Shown: positions 45,601-56,530, numbered from the stretch's first letter. The stretch: DNA of 64,000 nt from Cylindrotheca closterium (GCA_933822405.4 CAKOGP040002502.1:41996-105995), one strand, 5' to 3'. Made by a program: numbers and translations. The notes: generated by a model from the sequence alone, not told the origin.

Positions 45601-46316
45601 ATTCTTGTTGTATGTATCATCTCCGCAGTGGCATTCGTTGCCATTCTGAAGGCCGGCGAAATCTGGAGAGCAAATAAATTCAAGTGAAGTTAGAACGGAA
45701 TTGTCAAGATATAGTCATTCTGAACACGGGAGTTTAAACGCACCATATCCTAGTTTGAAGCATTCGTCGATGCAAAGTTCTGTGTAGACAGGACTGAGTT
45801 CCACTTGGGTCATTGCACGGTTGTTGGAATCATCAGCAACACAAGCCGTTGGGGTAGCAAAGGAAGGAAGTGGTAATGGCTGTTGTTCCACACTGGAATC
45901 TGTGGCATAGACGCTTACTGCCCAGGATCCTCCACATTCCTAATGGTGAAAGATACATTTGTAAGACCCAACGTGGTTTTCAATCAATCTTAACAAAGTA
46001 TGGGCCGTACCTCGTTGTAGTCCCCTGCGCAACCTGCTGAGCATTTGCTTTGATCCAATTCTCCCCAGCGGGTATAATCGTTGTCACAGAAACATTCGGT
46101 TCCAACCTCGATGCCTGCGAACGCATAACTAGCATGGGCACAGATATCCACACATATCTGAATGGTCATGGCAGCGTCCGAACTGTATCCATTGGCAGGC
46201 ATTGCCCTCTCCTCAGCATCTCCAAAGCACCCCATGTATTGAGGTTTCGGCGGATCGACTGCATTTGCAGTCTGAAATAGCAGAAGACTTGTCAAAATAA
46301 GAAGAGATGCTGTCAT
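42690..46316 (-). CDS. Secreted WSC-vWD-vWD (GDPH) protein, minus-strand partner
   Basis: Six exons, 46316..46011, 45939..45744, 45662..44744, 44667..44008, 43923..43535 and 43441..42690, give 1073 aa; all junctions are GT-AG and keep frame. The frame upstream of 46316 opens at TTG, so the ATG at 46316 is used; it starts a clean signal peptide (MTASLLILTSLLLFQTANA). Four WSC domains follow (YMGCFGD, CVADDSNN, CVLDTWD, NLGCWAD). Then comes a first vWD-like module starting at WGDPHIITFDGLKYDVH, a Pro/Thr stalk with PTSGPTSGPTSGPT, and a second module starting at GDPHFRTWKEEHFEFHGQCD. The end carries an RTRRL site and a conserved tail (CIYDILATQDMDMVGAY). No membrane segment is seen, so it is probably a secreted matrix protein. 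GDPH modules occur in diatom adhesive proteins, which makes adhesion the best guess. Confidence 0.86.
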
Positions 46317-47346
46317 CCTGGCAACAGATGTTTTGCAGCTCCTTTTTTTCTTGGATGAAGTGGCTGTGCTATGCGATTGTGAAGCTACAACTCCCAGGTA
46401 ATGTCGGCGGTGGGTTTCTGTCAATTTCAAATTCCAGCGTCGGCTCAAAAAAAACTTCGGCGGAAAAACAGCTTCACGTACGAACTGTTGCGTTAAATAA
46501 ATTCTGCTCTTAAGATATCAACGTGTCAGTTCGAGCATCGAAAAGATTTCCCGAAATGACAGCTTCGGCCGAATGACCGACAAGAGAAACCCGGATCGTC
46601 GATTCTGGATGCGATGATCGATTCATTCATTCGAAGGAGGTGTGGTACATGGCATGTTGCTTTTTGCTTTGTCCAACGAAGTTACCGGTTGGTAGAAGTA
46701 TCCCGAGTTGATCCTACCGGGAAGCCACATACATGTTGATAGCAACCATGGCAATCTGAAGTTGACTTGTGAATGTTGCAATATCTCTCCACCATGAGAC
46801 ACTATACTGAGCAAGCGTAGGGACCGCCGAGAGTGCATGGAAGACTTGCTAAATAGACAATTGAATGTCCGAACGTATTGACCATACACAAGGGGAGTAC
46901 GTGCAGTAGTGTCTGACATTGATGCCTCGACTCGTACCGCATGCCTAACCGTACCAGCAGAAAACAAATCAGTAGCCTCCTACTGGAATGACCGGTCGAC
47001 ACCGTATACACCCATCCAGGATGCAATAAGTCTTGCTTAAAATACCATGACCGTCTTCCTTCGTGTCAAGATTAGGTCAGTTGCCCAAGACCGGATGGTT
47101 CTTGGGAGGGCAAGCTTGGGTTTTCGGGTACCAGTAGACAAAATAGGAAGCTTCCGTTCGCATGTTCAAGTTTTCAAGTGCCCCACCCTTACATGCATAA
47201 ACGAGTGAGTCTTGGTGGCTGCACCGATTATGATATTCCTCACCAAAACGAGTGGCCTTTCATCATCATGATGTTACCCACAATTTTTTGACATTTCGAC
47301 ATTCAAGAAATTTCTTGCTCAGAGCCACAAAACAGAAAATAATCAG
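46317..47346. promoter_or_regulatory. Shared 1.0 kb region between divergent WSC-vWD genes
   Basis: The two WSC-vWD genes read away from each other from ATGs at 46316 and 47347. The 1030 bp between them must contain both promoters, and joint regulation is plausible. I see no clear TATA box, no protein gene and no long inverted repeat. Confidence 0.45.
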
Positions 47347-50237
47347 ATGCGTTTTCACCTTTCATCCTTTTCCTTGTTCACCTTGGCTACTTGTTATTTG
47401 ACCACTGCCATCTCGTCCGACAAAGTGATAGAGCAAAGCAATCGCCAGTTGCTTCGGCAACAGTACAAAGGATGCTTTCGCGACAATAGAGCAAGGAGGG
47501 CAATGGATTATTTTCATCAGCGATCCGGTTCCATGACGGTTGGCGACTGTGTGTATGCCTGTCGCGAGCTTGGCCATGCATTTGCTGGCCTCGAGTTTTC
47601 TTCCGAATGCTACTGTGGCAATACTTATGATTCCATTGGCATGGCCAACAATTGCGACATGACTTGTGATAGCGGAGAAGAAGAGTGCGGTGGTAGCTTG
47701 GCCTTGAGTGTCTATGCCACCAATCAAGAAATTTATGGTGACGACTACACATCGTCTCCCACTGCAACTCCTCCAGACAGCTACAAAGGTTGCTGGAATG
47801 ATGCATTGGATCGTGCCATGGAATATGAACACAAGTCCTTCCAAGGTTTCTTGACACTTCCCAAATGTATCGATGCCTGCACTGAATACGGCGCAAAATT
47901 CGCAGGTCTCGAAGTGGGTCGCCAGTGCTTCTGTGGCAATGAATATGAGAAGCATGGACCTGCTGACAACTGCAACCGCAAGTGCGATGGCTTGGCTTGT
48001 GGCGGCGACTGGAGTCTCAGCGTCTATGAGACGGGAATAAGCGATGGCTCCATGCGGCAAGCTCGGGGCCAAGGAACATCACAGTGTATTGCTACTGGTT
48101 GGGGTGACCCTCATGTCGTCACTTTTGATGGACTTTTGTACGACGTTCATGTCCTGTCGGAAGTGACAATGCTCAAGTCCAAGAACACTGACTTTCAGAT
48201 TCAAGCACGATTGGAAGCGGTTCCTGGACAAAAGGGTGATCCAGCAGTCACCACGGGAGTGGTTGTGCGAGAAGCCGATGCTACGTTGCCCACCATTCAA
48301 GTATCGTTGGCCCAATCTTCCAATAGTGAACAGGCGGTGACCTTTCTGGATGACTGCCATGTTCAACTGTTCGTGAATGGGAGAGATAGAGACATTACCA
48401 CAGGCTCTGGTCGAGACGATGCTATTGTGATTGTTCGGAACCGGTTGGTCAAGGTAGAATATCCAAGCACAAACTTGGTATTGGACATTGAGATCCGAAG
48501 TTGGAGCAATACTTGTCACTTGTCCATCGATTACATTCTCATGGATTGCCGGCCTGACGATGATTTGATTGGAATTCTTGGATCACCTGACGGAAATAGA
48601 ACCAACGATTGGATGAATGAACATGGTGAGCCAGTAGAAATACCAAAGGGAGTCGATGAACATTTCTTCAAGCCTGCGTATGAGTATGCCTTGGAGCATT
48701 GGTGCATTGCCAGGGAAGAAGACTCCTATTTTACTTACGAATCAGGAAAGGAGTTTTCTGATTACGAAAACTGTGGTAAAGAGTAAGTCGGTGAGAAGAT
48801 AAAGCATCCTCAACGATGGTCAATGTTGGAAGTGTGGATATTCCGCTGGAATGTCGAGGAGTCAACCACCATTTTCAGAATTTGCTGCCCAATAACGCGT
48901 TGGTGAAGACACTTATTATTCGACGATCCATTTGAATTAATTGTTGATGATGATAACATATTGCTTGCTGGCATGCGATCTAACGAGTCATTATTTCCTT
49001 TTCTCCACTTCTCTGTTGCATCTCGCATCCAAATAATCGAATGAATCAATCAATCGCATCATAAAATAGCTACAATCCAACGTTGGAAAACATCATCAAC
49101 GATGCCAAGCAGGATGAGAATAACGAAAACGTCAAAATATGTGGGGATGATATCGGATGCCTGATTGAAGGAGAAATCTTGGGTACCGAGGCAGCCAAGG
49201 TATACCTAGAGGAACCAGCGATTGTTTCGCTTCCTCCTCCCACGAGGATGCCAACCAATGGACCTACCATTGCTGTTCAACCTTCCAGCATACCGACGCT
49301 TGTGCCAGTACCATCAGCTGAGAGTGAAAGCATATCACTTCAAGAAATTCCAAAAATCCCACCTTCTGGAAGCATGGGAGATCCCCATTGTGAGTAGTAT
49401 TCTATCCACCTGATGATTTTTATTTTGCGAACCCCTTTTTATATTTCAAGTCTGACACTTTTCTGCTATATTCTGATCACAGTCCGCACTTGGCACAATG
49501 AACATTTTGAATACCATGGGCAGTGCGATATGATCCTCGCCAAGGATCCCAACTTTGCTGATGGCCTTGGGTTGGAAGTCCAAATCCGAACCAAGCTCGT
49601 TCGTTTCTGGAGCTACATCAAGGCTGCTGCCATTCGTATTGGAGATGATATCTTGGAGTTGGAAGGTGTGGTGACTAATAGTGGTGGAAACATAGATACA
49701 AAATACTGGATCAACTTTCATCATAAAGGGGAGCTCACAACTGTTGGAGGATTTCCTGTGACCCTTCACGCAGGCAGTCATGACAGACGTACTCTTACCA
49801 TTGACTTGGCCAGTCATTTCCCCGGTCAAAAGATTGTCTTGGGCACCTATAAGGAGTTTGTAAAGGTGGACTTTGTCAATGCATCCGTCGAATCTTTTGG
49901 AAAATCGATTGGTATATTGGGAGATTTCCGCAGCGGCAAGACTATGGCTCGTGATGGTAAGAGAGAATTGCATGACTTTCGCAAGCTTGGTCAAGAATGG
50001 CAAGCCCTTCCTACCGAAGACATGCTCTTTCATAATGTCGAACAGCCACAATTTCCCAAAAAGTGTATCGAGCCAGAAGATCCTCGAGGCCAACGTCGCC
50101 GCCGACTCTCCGAGAGTACAATCGCGGAAGAGACTGCCGAAGCCGCTTGCGCCAGTTTGAAGGATCCACTTGATCGCAAGGACTGCGTCTACGATATCTT
50201 GGCAACACAAGACATGGAAATGGTTGGAGCCTACTGA
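47347..50237 (+). CDS. Secreted WSC-vWD-vWD (GDPH) protein, plus-strand partner
   Basis: Join 47347..48782, 49070..49389, 49483..50237 gives 836 aa. It has a signal peptide (MRFHLSSFSLFTLATCYLTTAIS), two WSC domains (YKGCFRDNRARRAMDY and YKGCWNDALDRAMEY), a first vWD-like module (WGDPHVVTFDGLLYDVH, ending in LGSPDGNRTNDWM), a linker with TMEPAIVS-like and Pro-rich sequence, and a second module (GDPHFRTWHNEHFEYHGQCD). The C-terminus has RRRRL followed by STIAEETAEAACASLKD and a tail almost the same as in the divergent partner. It has two WSC domains where the partner has four, and lost or never gained three introns. The last two intron positions are shared. Extracellular matrix or adhesion is inferred. 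Confidence 0.86.
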
Positions 50238-50428
50238 GGGGGCGCTGGTTTCTTCAATCAAAGGGCTTCTCACTGGAGCGAGAACGAAACGAAGAAAAGA
50301 ATTTGTGTTTTAGGATAGATAAATAATCAAGAATAGTCAAAACAATGGCAGCAGAGCAACACTTGGGTCTCGATACAATATCACCTAAATTTACTATTTT
50401 TTGGAAAGTACTGCAGAACAGAAACGGC
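50238..50428. other. Convergent 3' gap
   Basis: A short spacer between the WSC-vWD gene and the converging disordered-protein gene. Nothing else is seen. Confidence 0.3.
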
Positions 50429-53400
50429 TCAGAATCGAGTTCTTGCATTAGGAACCACTTTTCGCCAGCCATCCATGTATTTGGACGACACGAATGGAGG
50501 GGAAGACGACCGCTTCCCACTCGTAGTTGTACCACTCTTCAGCTTGGCGACATCAACCTTGCTGTCTCGCTGCGGCCGTGCTTTCTTCTTTGACATATGC
50601 TTGACTTTGACTTTGGCTTTTACTTCGACCATTGGAATCTCATGGCAGGAATGTCGGTCGAGACTTGGATCGTTTTGAAAGCCAGAAACGATGGACGATG
50701 ATTCAGCCAGCTTGGAAGACCTCTTGGTCGACTTGGAATTGCTTTTGCGGCTTGATCTCTTCCTTACGATGGTCGACCTCGTTGATTTCGGATGGTCTGC
50801 TAGCGACAATGACCGACCTGAAGGAAAGGTGTCTTTCGTTTGCTGGCTTCGAAGCTGTCTTGAATCCTTGTGTTTGGCCAACGGAACAATTAGGAAAGGA
50901 TTTGCAGTCTTCTTCTTCTTCTTGCTCTCGGTGCTTTTGCTACTGCTGCTTTTGTGATGACGGCTCCCTTTGTTTTCCATTGATCTTGACGCCGGTACTG
51001 GAGTTCGTGGTGGGGAAAGCGACCTTGCGGCAATGGAATGACGCTTCCGATGACTTGATGAGGGCGACTGGCTCCTTGTCCTTCTTGCAGTCATTGTCGG
51101 CGAAGCTGACGGTTTCGTTCTAGTTCTGGAAGAGTCCGAGCACGAACAATGACGCCTTGATCGACTTGATTTCTGTGATGATTCCCTCTTGCCCTCTTGC
51201 AGTCTCGACGATGGTGACTTGCTTCTTCCTTTTCGAGACTTGGAAAATCCATCCCGTGCTATTGACAGCGATGCTTTTGTGTCAGTAGTAGAAGAATGAT
51301 TCCCANNNNNNNNNNNNNNNNNNNNNNNNNNNNNNNNNNNNNNNNNNNNNNNNNNNNNNNNNNNNNNNNNNNNNNNNNNNNNNNNNNNNNNNNNNNNNNN
51401 NNNNNNNNNNNNNNNNNNNNNNNNNNNNNNNNNNNNNNNNNNNNNNNNNNNNNNNNNNNNNNNNNNNNNNNNNNNNNNNNNNNNNNNNNNNNNNNNNNNN
51501 NNNNNNNNNNNNNNNNNNNNNNNNNNNNNNNNNNNNNNNNNNNNNNNNNNNNNNNNNNNNNNNNNNNNNNNNNNNNNNNNNNNNNNNNNNNNNNNNNNNN
51601 NNNNNNNNNNNNNNNNNNNNNNNNNNNNNNNNNNNNNNNNNNNNNNNNNNNNNNNNNNNNNNNNNNNNNNNNNNNNNNNNNNNNNNNNNNNNNNNNNNNN
51701 NNNNNNNNNNNNNNNNNNNNNNNNNNNNNNNNNNNNNNNNNNNNNNNNNNNNNNNNNNNNNNNNNNNNNNNNNNNNNNNNNNNNNNNNNNNNNNNNNNNN
51801 NNNNNNNNNNNNNNNNNNNNNNNNNNNNNNNNNNNNNNNNNNNNNNNNNNNNNNNNNNNNNNNNNNNNNNNNNNNNNNNNNNNNNNNNNNNNNNNNNNNN
51901 NNNNNNNNNNNNNNNNNNNNNNNNNNNNNNNNNNNNNNNNNNNNNNNNNNNNNNNNNNNNNNNNNNNNNNNNNNNNNNNNNNNNNNNNNNNNNNNNNNNN
52001 NNNNNNNNNNNNNNNNNNNNNNNNNNNNNNNNNNNNNNNNNNNNNNNNNNNNNNNNNNNNNNNNNNNNNNNNNNNNNNNNNNNNNNNNNNNNNNNNNNNN
52101 NNNNNNNNNNNNNNNNNNTCAATGGTGGACAATCGCTTTTTCGTCGTACCAATTCCAAGTTCCGTTCTACCATTGTTACTAACCAAAGCAGCCCTCGGAG
52201 AATGGAAGGATGTTTTGAAATGATTGTCTTGATGATGATGATGATGATAATGATTCCTATTGACTTGATCTATTTCATCCGAAGCGACCGCTTGATCTTC
52301 TTCTTCTTCTTCTTCATTGACACTTTCCAAACCAAGAGAGAGGCCACTAATCTGTCGTTGCATCAAGAGCCGTAGTTCAAATCCTTCTTCCTTCTGGTAT
52401 TGCTGCTGTTGGTGATGTAGTTGTCCCATTGGTGAGCCTCGTCGCGAGTTGGTTGGTCGGATCATGGGACTGCGAGGAGATGAGCGAGGATGATTCCACG
52501 GTGCTTTCGTCGTTTCTCCCATGTTCATACCATTGCGGCGAGGCGGAGACAGCTTCTTTGGAGTCATCTTCTTCATAGTAGTACGAGTCGTCCGATGATT
52601 GTAATGGTGATGATTCCTAGTAGTAGTGACTTGCTCTGCTTCATCGGAAGCGACCCCTTGATCGTCTTCTTCTTCTTCTTCTTCTTCATTGACACTTTCC
52701 AAACCAACAGACAGACCACTAATCTGTCGTTGCATCAAGAGTCGCAGTTCAAATCCTTCTTCTTGTTCCTTCTTCTTCTCATGTAATGCTGGTCCCATCA
52801 TTGTTGGTGAGCCCAATCTAGCCGCTGTTGATGATTTCGAAAAGGGACTCCGAAGAGATGGACGCGGAGCTGTCAAAGCGGTGGAAGGATGATGTTGATG
52901 ATTCCAGGGTACGGATGATTCTTCCATGCTCATGCCATTGCGACGAGGTGGCGACTCCTTCTTTAATGATTTGTGGATAGTACTTGTAGTAGTACGGGCT
53001 ATTATCTGGTCCTCATCGTCATCCTCATCGTCATCATCATTGTCAAGCTGACGAGTTTGTCTTGTCTTGCCATTAGTATCACCACCACCACCACAATGAT
53101 TGTAGCCGACATTATTGGTGGGAGTTGTATTGAATCCAGTCACACTTTGCAAATCCATAAAACAAGAAAGGCCGCTGACTTGGACTTGTAATTTGGGAAG
53201 CTGGAGTTCAAAGGATGTCGCCTCGGTAGTATTCGTGGTGGCGGATAGGACTGTGGAAGTATCCATTTCAGGACTGGCTTTGTCATTCGTGTTGATGCCA
53301 TCTTGGTTGGTAGAAACTAATTTTTCCTCATCATTGTCATTGTCGCTGCTGTCCAGCAAACTATTTCTTGCTCCTTCGGATATCGGAGATAGATGATACT

Positions 53401-53911
53401 GCTGGCCGCTCTTTTTGTTGTTGAAATTGTTGTTGTTGTTGTTGAAAACATTGCTGGCTCCCCAGGATGTCTTCATGCTGGACTTGGTGGGAGTCGTTGG
53501 AAGACCAAACTGACCATCCTCGTCGTCGGAGGAGGAGACTGTGATTTCTTCAAACACAAAGTCATCGTCCTCGCTACTAGATACGACGCCGTCATTATTG
53601 TTGTGTCCATTATCATTGCGGACGGTAATAGTATCTTGTAGTAGAAAGACTTGGTCATTATCATTGGAAGTTACCGTCACCTCTTCGTAAACTTCCGTGA
53701 ATTCGTCGTCATTATTGCCTTCGGATGAAACCACTTCGTACAAACTCGTGCCATCACTTATGCCGCTTTCATGATCATTACTATTATGATCAGTAGTGGA
53801 TGATGCATCGACCCGAACCCGGCATGATGATGATGACGATGATGACGATGATGACGATGACGAGCAACTTGAATTGACATCGGTGATATTAAATGATGAT
53901 GTTGGTGACAT
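50429..53911 (-). CDS. Large disordered repeat protein, interrupted by assembly gap
   Basis: ATG at 53911, stop at 50429. The frame stays open on both sides of an 813-base run of N (51306-52118), giving 1160 codons if the gap length is right. The N-terminus is Ser-rich with acidic DDEDFVFEE-type clusters. The middle has two tandem copies of a unit of about 120 residues: SPPRRNGM near the start, then EEGFELRLLMQRQISGLS, GLESVNEEEEEE and ASDE at the end. A weaker third copy (SFELQLPKLQVQVSGLSCFMDLQSV) lies upstream. After the gap the sequence is RS-rich (SKSRKGRSKSPSS, RRTRSQSPSSSHRKRHS) with a basic tail. No enzyme domain, signal peptide or membrane segment is seen. I do not recognise the family; nuclear localisation is suggested by composition only. 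Confidence 0.65.
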   Translation of the reverse strand: MSPTSSFNITDVNSSCSSSSSSSSSSSSSCRVRVDASSTTDHNSNDHESGISDGTSLYEVVSSEGNNDDEFTEVYEEVTVTSNDNDQVFLLQDTITVRNDNGHNNNDGVVSSSEDDDFVFEEITVSSSDDEDGQFGLPTTPTKSSMKTSWGASNVFNNNNNNFNNKKSGQQYHLSPISEGARNSLLDSSDNDNDEEKLVSTNQDGINTNDKASPEMDTSTVLSATTNTTEATSFELQLPKLQVQVSGLSCFMDLQSVTGFNTTPTNNVGYNHCGGGGDTNGKTRQTRQLDNDDDDEDDDEDQIIARTTTSTIHKSLKKESPPRRNGMSMEESSVPWNHQHHPSTALTAPRPSLRSPFSKSSTAARLGSPTMMGPALHEKKKEQEEGFELRLLMQRQISGLSVGLESVNEEEEEEEDDQGVASDEAEQVTTTRNHHHYNHRTTRTTMKKMTPKKLSPPRRNGMNMGETTKAPWNHPRSSPRSPMIRPTNSRRGSPMGQLHHQQQQYQKEEGFELRLLMQRQISGLSLGLESVNEEEEEEDQAVASDEIDQVNRNHYHHHHHQDNHFKTSFHSPRAALVSNNGRTELGIGTTKKRLSTIXXXXXXXXXXXXXXXXXXXXXXXXXXXXXXXXXXXXXXXXXXXXXXXXXXXXXXXXXXXXXXXXXXXXXXXXXXXXXXXXXXXXXXXXXXXXXXXXXXXXXXXXXXXXXXXXXXXXXXXXXXXXXXXXXXXXXXXXXXXXXXXXXXXXXXXXXXXXXXXXXXXXXXXXXXXXXXXXXXXXXXXXXXXXXXXXXXXXXXXXXXXXXXXXXXXXXXXXXXXXXXXXXXXXXXXXXXXXXXXXXXXXXXXXXXXXXXXXXXXXXXXXXXXXXXXXGNHSSTTDTKASLSIARDGFSKSRKGRSKSPSSRLQEGKRESSQKSSRSRRHCSCSDSSRTRTKPSASPTMTARRTRSQSPSSSHRKRHSIAARSLSPPRTPVPASRSMENKGSRHHKSSSSKSTESKKKKKTANPFLIVPLAKHKDSRQLRSQQTKDTFPSGRSLSLADHPKSTRSTIVRKRSSRKSNSKSTKRSSKLAESSSIVSGFQNDPSLDRHSCHEIPMVEVKAKVKVKHMSKKKARPQRDSKVDVAKLKSGTTTSGKRSSSPPFVSSKYMDGWRKVVPNARTRF
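51306..52118. other. Assembly gap, 813 N
   Basis: An uninterrupted run of N. It lies within a tandem-repeat gene, where repeats hamper assembly. The length may be an estimate, so the frame across it is not certain. Confidence 0.99.
52264..52956. repeat. Two tandem coding repeats of about 330-370 bases
   Basis: Copy 1 runs from about 52956 down to 52630, copy 2 from about 52551 down to 52264. Both encode SPPRRNGM at the start and LLMQRQISGLS and ASDE towards the end. A third copy could be hidden in the adjacent gap. Confidence 0.75.
53825..53868. repeat. GAT/GAC trinucleotide-rich run encoding poly-Ser
   Basis: Imperfect ATGATGACG units near the start of the disordered protein. On the minus strand they encode the early poly-Ser tract. 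Confidence 0.7.
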
Positions 53912-54655
53912 TCTAATCGATCGTTAAGAAGGCCGTTATTGCGATGTGAATCGATGATGATGAGAATCCTTCAGGTGTTGTTGTTGTTGTTGGTGCTGCC
54001 TTATATTCTCAGTCAGTTCTTGCAAGGTCAACCTTGTAAAAGACGGACAAGAGATCTAAAAGACGGACGAGTCGTCTCATTTTGTGACCGTTGTCGTTGG
54101 AGTTGAAGTACACCATATTTCAGTCGCAGTTGGAGAGAAAAGGGCCAAAGTAAACTGATGATGATGACGATGATGACGAGATGTGATGACGAAATAAATC
54201 GCTGTATTTTGGGGGAATAGGTGCGTGAGGAGCCGCATGAATTGGGGGTATGATACCAAGATACCTACAAAAACGGACGCGCGGACCGTCGTGCGCAATG
54301 TTACAGTACTGATATACATATATGCCCGCATCAAGTAATGACTACAATGACAAAATATGGGCGTTTGTACAATGATGACCATCTTCCGAAAGAAGAGAGG
54401 ACGAGTGATGTATTCTGATCAGAAGCAGTACCGGTAGATCAATAATGCTACGATCGAACAGAGCAGAATCCTCATGAATTGTCACAGAAAATACCGGAGC
54501 TGCCTTCTGTACTGCAGTACCACACTCTACACAGTAGTTACAAACGGCAAACAGCAAACAGCAAACAGCAATAGCAATACGTCACAAAAACCACAAAAGC
54601 AGTCAAAGAGTACTGTACGGTACGATTAATTGATTATCATTGCCTTGTTGATCAT
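53912..54655. promoter_or_regulatory. Divergent intergenic region, repeat protein and small orphan
   Basis: About 740 bp upstream of both genes. It contains a duplicated AAAGACGGAC unit at 54039-54071, a TACCGGTA palindrome at 54429-54436 and an AAACGGCAAACAGCAAACAGC short repeat at about 54541-54566. No gene is supported. Confidence 0.35.
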
Positions 54656-55057
54656 ATGAAGAAGCCATCCCCCGAACAGCTATTGATTCAGCAACACAAC
54701 TGCACATGGAGTGTTGCCCATCATGCCGTAATGCGTGCGAAAGTGGAGCTTGGACATCATTACACGGTCAAGCTAAAGGTATTGCCCAAAGATGTCCAGA
54801 AATCGATTGTCAAGGCTGCCAGTGCATTGATTGACGCCGAAACAGTAGCAGCATCAGCAGCCAACAACATACATGGCCACAAAACCCAGCAAGAGAATAA
54901 TAATGGTGCTGACTTGCCGCAAGGAGGAGTCCCACTGGGTTTGCAGGCAGTGCCCGCCAATAGGCGACCGATTGGCTTGGAATTTCATTCCTTGCATGAC
55001 CCAAACTCTCTCATTGCTAATAAGACTGCGGGTGGTCGTGCATTTTTGAAAACATAG
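54656..55057 (+). CDS. Small protein of unknown family, copy 1
   Basis: Single exon, 133 aa, ATG at 54656. I do not recognise the family. The first 60 residues are conserved with the protein at 56096: [45 protein letters not shown]. The centre is a variable polar linker and the end is [15 protein letters not shown] helical N-terminal module followed by a short C-terminal motif is likely. There is no targeting signal or membrane segment. Conservation between the two copies, including the start codon and the C-terminal RP(I/V)GL(E/K)FHSL motif, shows both are real proteins. Confidence 0.65.
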   Translation: MKKPSPEQLLIQQHNCTWSVAHHAVMRAKVELGHHYTVKLKVLPKDVQKSIVKAASALIDAETVAASAANNIHGHKTQQENNNGADLPQGGVPLGLQAVPANRRPIGLEFHSLHDPNSLIANKTAGGRAFLKT

Positions 55058-56095
55058 AGTATCAGAAGTCAATGGACAGATTTTGCAAATGGATGGATTA
55101 TTATTGGTGGATCAATGGATGGATGGATGGATGGATGGATGGATGGATGCTATAGCTCATTTCAAAATTTTGGTCTTGAACGAGAACTCACCATCTCTAG
55201 TGCATGGTCAAAGCGGATTACAAAATCCACTATACTAGTGGACCACCAGAAAGCGTGTATGATGAATATAGCTGTGGTGCATCTCATCGTCATTGTACGA
55301 TATTGGCACCAAGTGGCTGGAGTATACGTTTGGAGATATGTGTCCTCTTTTGAGTTCATGATTTCATTTCGATTGCAATAAGTGGTGCTACAATCGCATT
55401 TACAGAACCAAAACAATAAAACCAATAATGGATTCATTTTCAATTATTATATCATCTGACTGCAATTGTCACCAGCCAGTCTTGAGTAGGCTATGGAAAA
55501 CTTGATCCTCTCTTGTCTCATTCGATCGTTATTGTTGTTGTTCCACTGGCACCTGACATACATTAAACCTGACTCATAATGCTGACAATTAGTAGCTACC
55601 GGTATACAAAATAATACTAGAACATACAAATTAATATGTACTAGCACTAGTATCTTGGTGCGGCTGATGTGGTTCTTCTTGTCCTCCTCCATTTCGACAT
55701 CTGGTTTATATTGTATGCACCACTTGCACGTCTCCTTGCATCTGGACTCATCAATCAATTCTCAATGCATAGTATGGTACCACAATTGAAAGAATGAATG
55801 AATGAATCAATGAAGCAATCAATCAATCCACCGCAAGATATCTTCTTTTAAGAAATTTATATCATACAATAAATGTTGGCAAGAACCGACACCCTACCAT
55901 TAGTCGAATAAATAGCAAACCAGTCACATCACGACTCACCAAAAACGTGACTACGTACCGCAACGTACCAATTTGGCACGTTTAAAAACCAAAGGTTTGA
56001 CAAGACTCATCATCAAATAGACACTTGCCGTAAAAATATTGCACAATCATAAAACCAAGTACTGTGCTGTAGTTTCCGCGAGTTTCATATCAAGC
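55058..56095. other. Intergenic region between small paralogues
   Basis: About 1.04 kb with a GGAT tetranucleotide run (55115-55149) and a TACCGGTA palindrome (55597-55604). No gene is supported. Confidence 0.4.
55115..55149. repeat. GGAT tetranucleotide microsatellite
   Basis: About eight to nine tandem GGAT units, 60 bases after the stop of the first small paralogue. Confidence 0.85.
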
Positions 56096-56530
56096 ATGAA
56101 AAGAGCCTCCCTCGAACAAGAACTAATTCAGCAACACAGTTGCACTTGGAGTGTGGCGCACAGTGCCTTGATGCAAGCCAAGGTTGAGCTCGGATATGAT
56201 TACACCATCAAGATGAAATCGTTGCGACCAGACGTCCGACAATCGATTGTCCAAGCTGCCAGCGAATTCATTGTCGTCGGAACCACCAACAAGAGCCAGC
56301 AAGATCATGCAGAAAGTAATAGTCGGTTCACAGACGAGTCGTCTCAAGTTCCCTTGGGTGTGAGTCGTACATTATTAGCACCCAATACTCCTACGAGTAA
56401 GCGACCTGTGGGTTTGAAGTTCCATTCGCTATTGGACCCAACAACAACAACAACAGCACCTATTATATCTGGTAGGAAGGTTGCTATGACACCACGGATC
56501 CAACCATGTATAAGGCGAAGGTTTAGTTAG
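56096..56530 (+). CDS. Small protein of unknown family, copy 2
   Basis: Single exon, 144 aa from the ATG at 56096; the frame opens earlier only at a TTG. It starts MKRASLEQELIQQHSCTWSVAH and continues AKVELGYDYTIKMKSL and VRQSIVQAAS, collinear with the protein at 54656. RPVGLKFHSLLDP near the end matches the second shared motif; the last about 35 residues differ and are Thr/Arg-rich. The linker is unrelated in sequence. Function unknown. Tandem arrangement on the same strand points to local duplication. Confidence 0.65.
   Translation: MKRASLEQELIQQHSCTWSVAHSALMQAKVELGYDYTIKMKSLRPDVRQSIVQAASEFIVVGTTNKSQQDHAESNSRFTDESSQVPLGVSRTLLAPNTPTSKRPVGLKFHSLLDPTTTTTAPIISGRKVAMTPRIQPCIRRRFS

Noticed and set aside
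51259..52375. Open frames composed mainly of N on both strands
   Set aside because: They are produced by the assembly gap and contain almost no real sequence.
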